Assembly: GCA_018701215.1 (NCBI GenBank)
Contig: JABIWH010000065.1
Coordinates: 1-64,000, forward strand
DNA length: 64,000 nt
From: Rhodospirillaceae bacterium
Lineage (GTDB): Bacteria > Pseudomonadota > Alphaproteobacteria > GCA-2731375
Direction: 5' to 3'
Made by a program: the position numbers and the translations under genes. Every line of letters begins with the position of its first letter. Position 1 is the first letter of the stretch. The notes below the pieces were generated by a model. That model made no database searches. It saw nothing but the letters and a program-made list of their open reading frames with translations, and was not told the origin of the DNA. Positions 60,679 through 64,000 of the stretch are shown here, in pieces.

Positions 60679-61473
60679 TTAGGTCACGGTCAAACTGGCC
60701 CGGCCCAGGCCGTCGACTTCGGTCACCATGTGATCGCCCGGTTGCAGCCACTTGGTGGCAACGATGGAACCGGTCAGGACCACATCGCCGGCCCGTAGCA
60801 TGGTGCCCCGATCATTCAAATTATTGGCCAACCACGAGAGCGGCACCAGGGGATGGCCCAAGGCATCGCCGCCGACCCCTTCGCCCACCACCTCGCCATT
60901 GATCAGCATGCGGCCCGCCAATGCAGCCAGGTCCAGATCCTGCCAATCCGAGATCTCATCGCCCAGTATGCAGCCGGCATTAAAGGAATTGTCGGCGATC
61001 AACAAAGGTGCATCGATCAGGCTGTAGTCGATGGCCCTGTCGTCAACGATTTCGATGGCCGCCATGCAGGATGCGACCGCTTCGCGGATACTGTCCTGAT
61101 CATAGGGACCGCCGGACGCTGGCAGATCATGGGCGATGCGCACGGCAATCTCCGACTCCACGCCAATATTGACGAAGTTATCGTAGGGCAAACTGACTGC
61201 GCCGCGATGCACTCGGGAGGCGAAAACTGCCCCTTCGCAAGGCTGACCCACGCCGACCAATTCCTGCATCACCTTTGAAGTCAAGGCGACCTTCCACCCC
61301 GCCACCTTTCCGGCACCCGCCTCGACCCAAAGGGCCTGCAGTATGTCTTGGACCAGATAGGCCGTTGCGACGTCGGGCGGTGCCAGACCGGCGGGCAACG
61401 GCGCGCCTTGCTGCTTGGCCTGGGCAGCGTCGAACAAATAGCGCGCGGCGCCGGTGATGGGATCAGATGCCAT
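60679..61473 (-). CDS. 2-keto-4-pentenoate hydratase-like protein
   Basis: A 264-residue protein of the fumarylacetoacetate hydrolase superfamily, of the hydratase/decarboxylase branch (MhpD, HpaH, DmpE). The N-terminal AYLVQDILQALWVEAGAGKVAGWKVALTS is the family start. VESEIAVRI contains the Glu metal ligands. MAAIEIVDDRA is the third ligand segment, and LVPLSWLANNLNDRG is the conserved end. It adds water to 2-hydroxypentadienoate-type products of aromatic meta-cleavage. No ring-cleavage dioxygenase is in the window, so the pathway is open. Confidence 0.85.
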   Translation of the reverse strand: MASDPITGAARYLFDAAQAKQQGAPLPAGLAPPDVATAYLVQDILQALWVEAGAGKVAGWKVALTSKVMQELVGVGQPCEGAVFASRVHRGAVSLPYDNFVNIGVESEIAVRIAHDLPASGGPYDQDSIREAVASCMAAIEIVDDRAIDYSLIDAPLLIADNSFNAGCILGDEISDWQDLDLAALAGRMLINGEVVGEGVGGDALGHPLVPLSWLANNLNDRGTMLRAGDVVLTGSIVATKWLQPGDHMVTEVDGLGRASLTVT

Positions 61474-61479
61474 AACCGC

Positions 61480-62517
61480 TCACTCCTTCACGGCGACCAG
61501 CATGGTGAAGATGCCCCCAATGGCATCGCGGGCGATCTCTTTTAAGCCAGCGCCGGCGAACAGATCCCGCTGCATCTCGATGGTGGGCACCACATTGCCC
61601 CAGATCAGTTCGTTGAACTGGGTCTGTACGGCGAAGTTGTAAGCGGGGTCCCGCAGTCCCTCCAGATCGGACGGATAGGTTTCATCCAGGATGAACATCA
61701 CGCCGCCGGGTTTAAGCGACTTGGCCACATCCTTGATCACGTCGGGCCTGATGCCGTCATCGATCTCGTGCAGCACCTCGAACATCATGGCCAAATCGAA
61801 TTCTCCCTCGCGGCCGATACCATCAGGCCCAACGGCCTGCACCGTGACCCGGTCGGCAACATCGGAAGCGGCTATGTTGGCCTGGGCCGCCGCGACACCA
61901 TGGGGGTCGATATCGACGCCATGGCAACGGCTGTTGGGCCAGGCCTGGGCCACCTTCATCATCAGACCGCCGATGCCACAGCCGACATCCAATACCGACG
62001 CGCCCGCCGCCAGTTTGTCCTTCATGCCTGGGATACCACCCAGCATATGGCGCGCCACGACCGTATGGAAACCAGCAGTGGTAGCGCCCACGTGACGAGA
62101 AAAGTCGTCGCCATGTTCCTGAAAGCGGTTGGTCCCGCCGGTGCGGAAATTTTCGGCATATGTCCGCAAATCGTCACTGCCGTAGTGCGCCGTTGAGATA
62201 ATATAGGGCGCCAAGTTGCGCGGGTCGTTGGTATCCACCAACAATTGATCCATCATCTCGGCCAAGCGGAAGCAGCCGTCATCACCCGCCTCCAACAGGC
62301 CATAATGGTATCCGGTCTTGCACCAGACATCGATATAGAGGCCATGCAGATCCAGATCGGATGCCAGGCTGGCCGGATTGCAACCGCCCGCACCGGCCTC
62401 GTTGATCTTGGCGAACAGGCCCAATTCGGTGCCGATCGCCATATGATGCACGGCGTGAAAACCTTTCAGGTATTCCCACATCCGATCCGTGGGGTCTTTC
62501 GCCGATATCTCCGTCAT
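61480..62517 (-). CDS. class I SAM-dependent methyltransferase
   Basis: A 345-residue methyltransferase. An N-terminal helical/winged-helix-like dimerisation domain (MAIGTELGLFAKINEAGAGG, to about 110) is followed by a Rossmann SAM domain with VLDVGCGIGGLMMKVAQAWP (motif I) and HGVDIDPHGVAAAQ (motif II). DLAMMFEVLHEID is the post-motif strand. The layout resembles small-molecule O-methyltransferases. It lies 6 bp behind the 2-keto-4-pentenoate hydratase-like gene's start side and shares its strand. The acceptor is unknown. Confidence 0.85.
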   Translation of the reverse strand: MTEISAKDPTDRMWEYLKGFHAVHHMAIGTELGLFAKINEAGAGGCNPASLASDLDLHGLYIDVWCKTGYHYGLLEAGDDGCFRLAEMMDQLLVDTNDPRNLAPYIISTAHYGSDDLRTYAENFRTGGTNRFQEHGDDFSRHVGATTAGFHTVVARHMLGGIPGMKDKLAAGASVLDVGCGIGGLMMKVAQAWPNSRCHGVDIDPHGVAAAQANIAASDVADRVTVQAVGPDGIGREGEFDLAMMFEVLHEIDDGIRPDVIKDVAKSLKPGGVMFILDETYPSDLEGLRDPAYNFAVQTQFNELIWGNVVPTIEMQRDLFAGAGLKEIARDAIGGIFTMLVAVKE

Positions 62518-62540
62518 GATCGCGTCTCCCTAATCTTTTG

Positions 62541-63047
62541 TTATTTCAATGCAGCGTAGGCGGCGGTAAATCCGGCCAAAGAAACCGGCACGGTGATCTT
62601 TTGCTGCCGGCTATCATAAAAGGTCAACGTCGCCTGGTGCCCGACCTTCAGAGTTTTCAACAAGGGACCTTCCAGGGCCATGCGCGTGTGGCAGCCATTG
62701 GCCAGGCAGATTTCCAAGGGTATGTTCAGGATCTCGCCCTCGTCGATCTGCAGCAGCAAACCACCGGGCAGATAAACTCCCAGGGGTAGGGTCAGAAAAA
62801 CCATGGCCGGCTTTTCCGATTCCGGATAGCGCACCCCGATACGCAGGATATCCCGCTTGTCCTTCAAGGTCTTGGCGATCTGCATGATAAAGCAGCGTTC
62901 GGGATCATTGTCGCTCTTGCGCTCGCAACGAAGACGCCAATCCTCGAAGTCCTTTTCCCGCGCCGAAATAGCCTGCGCCGGAGCCAGAGAGGTCAAGAGA
63001 TACAAACCAGCGGCAAGCGCGGCAATAAGGCGGGCATTAGCGGGCAT
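62541..63047 (-). CDS. IalB-family (invasion-associated locus B) secreted protein
   Basis: A 168-residue protein with a signal peptide of about 25 residues (ARLIAALAAGLYLLTSLAPAQA). The mature part has FEDWRLRCER, ERCFIMQ and CLANGCHTRMALEG, the four-cysteine pattern of the IalB family of alphaproteobacteria. These periplasmic proteins are widespread; most have no proven function despite the name. I use the ATG at 63047 because the 42-residue longer frame is not family-like; AAGGA precedes it. Divergent from the FAH-family gene. Confidence 0.85.
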   Translation of the reverse strand: MPANARLIAALAAGLYLLTSLAPAQAISAREKDFEDWRLRCERKSDNDPERCFIMQIAKTLKDKRDILRIGVRYPESEKPAMVFLTLPLGVYLPGGLLLQIDEGEILNIPLEICLANGCHTRMALEGPLLKTLKVGHQATLTFYDSRQQKITVPVSLAGFTAAYAALK

Positions 63048-63186
63048 ATTGTTGTCCTTACGTTGATCGGGGCCGTGGCGACAAATGTAGCCGCTTTGCC
63101 CAAGGTCCAACAACTGCTTTGCCACTTTAACCTTGGCGGCGCTATTGCCATACTGGCGTAGCGAAAATTCCAAGGAACAAGATCAC

Positions 63187-64000
63187 ATGAGCCAGATTTC
63201 ACTAACCGCCGAGAATACGCTGCCTGACGGTGGCCTAACCGGATGCTTTGTCGGGCGCGCATGGCTGCCGGGTGATTGGGGCGGCCCGACACCAGTTTTG
63301 GTCAGCGACGAGGGCGTGTTTGATCTGTTGTCCGTCGCGCCCACTTTGTCTGGATTGCTGGCCATGGATGATCCCGCCGCGGCCGCCCTGGGAGGCAAGG
63401 GCGTGCGCCTGGGTGATGTGGAGGCAATGCTCGCCAACAGCGCCCACAATAACCAGGATCCCGACCAATCCTATTTCCTGGCACCGGCCGACCTGCAAGC
63501 ACTAAAAGCCTGTGGCGTGACCTTTGTCAGCTCCATGCTGGAACGGGTGATCGAGGAACAGGCCAAGGGCGATCCGGACAAGGCGGCCGAAATTCGTGAC
63601 GCCATCGGGGCAGAGATCGGCCAATCCCTGGCCGATATCACGCCCGGTTCCGAGGAAGCTGCACGGGTCAAGGCGGTGTTGGAGGAACAGGGCTTGTGGT
63701 CACAGTACCTGGAAGTCGGCATCGGTCCCGACGCGGAGGTTTTCACAAAATCCCAACCCATGGCCGCCGTCGGCATGGGCGCGGAAATCGGCATCCACCC
63801 CAAATCGACCTGGAACAACCCGGAACCTGAAATCGTTCTGGCCATTGCGCCGGATAGCCGCGTCGTTGGCGCCTGCCTGGGCAACGACGTCAACTTGCGG
63901 GATTTCGAAGGCCGCAGCGCGTTGTTATTGGGCAAGGCCAAGGACAACCGCGCCTCCTGCGCCGTGGGCCCGTTCATCCGCCTATTCGATGATGGCTTCA
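63187..64000 (+). CDS. fumarylacetoacetate hydrolase family protein, 3' end outside window
   Basis: The frame is open from the ATG at 63187 (AAGGAA upstream) to the window edge, 271 codons seen. The N-terminal part is a longer lid/pre-domain, and the C-terminal FAH segment includes GMGAEIGIHP, NNPEPEIVL, the Asn-Asp and FEGRSALLLGKAKDN regions, typical of the 390-residue 2-keto-3-deoxy-sugar-acid dehydratase (KdaD-like) branch. That enzyme makes 2-oxoglutarate semialdehyde from pentonate-derived keto acids. With MmgE/PrpD and enolase-superfamily genes the window may include sugar-acid catabolism; the distance makes this only inference. Confidence 0.8.
   Translation, partial: MSQISLTAENTLPDGGLTGCFVGRAWLPGDWGGPTPVLVSDEGVFDLLSVAPTLSGLLAMDDPAAAALGGKGVRLGDVEAMLANSAHNNQDPDQSYFLAPADLQALKACGVTFVSSMLERVIEEQAKGDPDKAAEIRDAIGAEIGQSLADITPGSEEAARVKAVLEEQGLWSQYLEVGIGPDAEVFTKSQPMAAVGMGAEIGIHPKSTWNNPEPEIVLAIAPDSRVVGACLGNDVNLRDFEGRSALLLGKAKDNRASCAVGPFIRLFDDGF

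Noticed and set aside
1..64000. CRISPR arrays, tRNA/rRNA genes, IS elements, prophage
   Set aside because: I looked for regularly spaced repeats, cloverleaf-like sequences with TTCGAATC-type loops and transposase/integrase motifs and found none convincing.

Overview
The window is a gene-dense, GC-rich (about 60% by eye) bacterial chromosome segment with no rRNA, tRNA, CRISPR array, phage or transposase genes that I can recognise. Gene content (PAS_5-type protein, IalB-family protein, PreA, DmdC-type acyl-CoA dehydrogenase, many luciferase-like monooxygenases, GSTs and MmgE/PrpD) points to an alphaproteobacterium with a versatile heterotrophic lifestyle, perhaps a Rhodospirillales-like marine or soil organism. 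That placement is inference from family content only.

Layout. 1-2.06 kb: a lower-GC accessory stretch with a HEPN-like protein (cut by the left edge) and a small membrane protein. 2.07-10.7 kb: GST, MmgE/PrpD and a divergent enolase-superfamily enzyme, a short PuuD-type membrane protein, an aminotransferase, a YdjM-like membrane protein, a second GST, a TauE/SafE permease and a VOC protein. 10.8-17.6 kb: an MlrC-type M81 peptidase and a hydroxyacid dehydrogenase diverge, across a 13-bp palindrome, from N-carbamoyl-D-amino acid hydrolase, a hydantoin-racemase-like protein, a GST, a luciferase-like monooxygenase and a metallo-beta-lactamase-fold protein. 17.6-25.8 kb: PAS protein, three SDRs, C45 Ntn-hydrolase, a cytochrome P450 and two more luciferase-like monooxygenases. 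25.8-29.4 kb: a phnDCEE-type phosphonate/phosphite ABC importer. 29.7-34.3 kb: a compact five-gene operon (acyl-CoA ligase, quinone-reductase-like ADH, hotdog thioesterase, VOC protein, HpcH/HpaI aldolase). 34.3-40.2 kb: acetamidase/formamidase, aldo/keto reductase, alpha/beta hydrolase, polysaccharide deacetylase, NHL protein and FMN hydroxyacid oxidase. 40.3-44.5 kb: RND efflux pump and adaptor. 44.8-49.7 kb: acetylornithine-type aminotransferase, panC, a PlsB-like acyltransferase, a lipase, and a peroxiredoxin-like gene with an in-frame UGA. 49.8-64 kb: amidase, three acyl-CoA dehydrogenases, a GSAM-like aminotransferase, nitroreductase, preA, acyl-CoA ligase, a 2-keto-4-pentenoate hydratase-like protein, methyltransferase, an IalB-family protein and a right-edge FAH-family gene.

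The most notable signal is at 49253-49732 (minus strand). A peroxiredoxin/thioredoxin-fold reading frame is open over 159 codons except for one UGA at codon 45, exactly where the family has its catalytic Cys (W-U-P-Y-C). A hairpin that fits the bacterial SECIS shape lies directly behind it. This is very probably a selenoprotein that standard gene callers would truncate to a C-terminal fragment.

Overall the genes describe uptake and breakdown of diverse small organic compounds (fatty/aromatic acyl-CoAs, hydantoin/pyrimidine derivatives, amides, sugar acids, phosphonates). Several tight operons have no assigned substrate.
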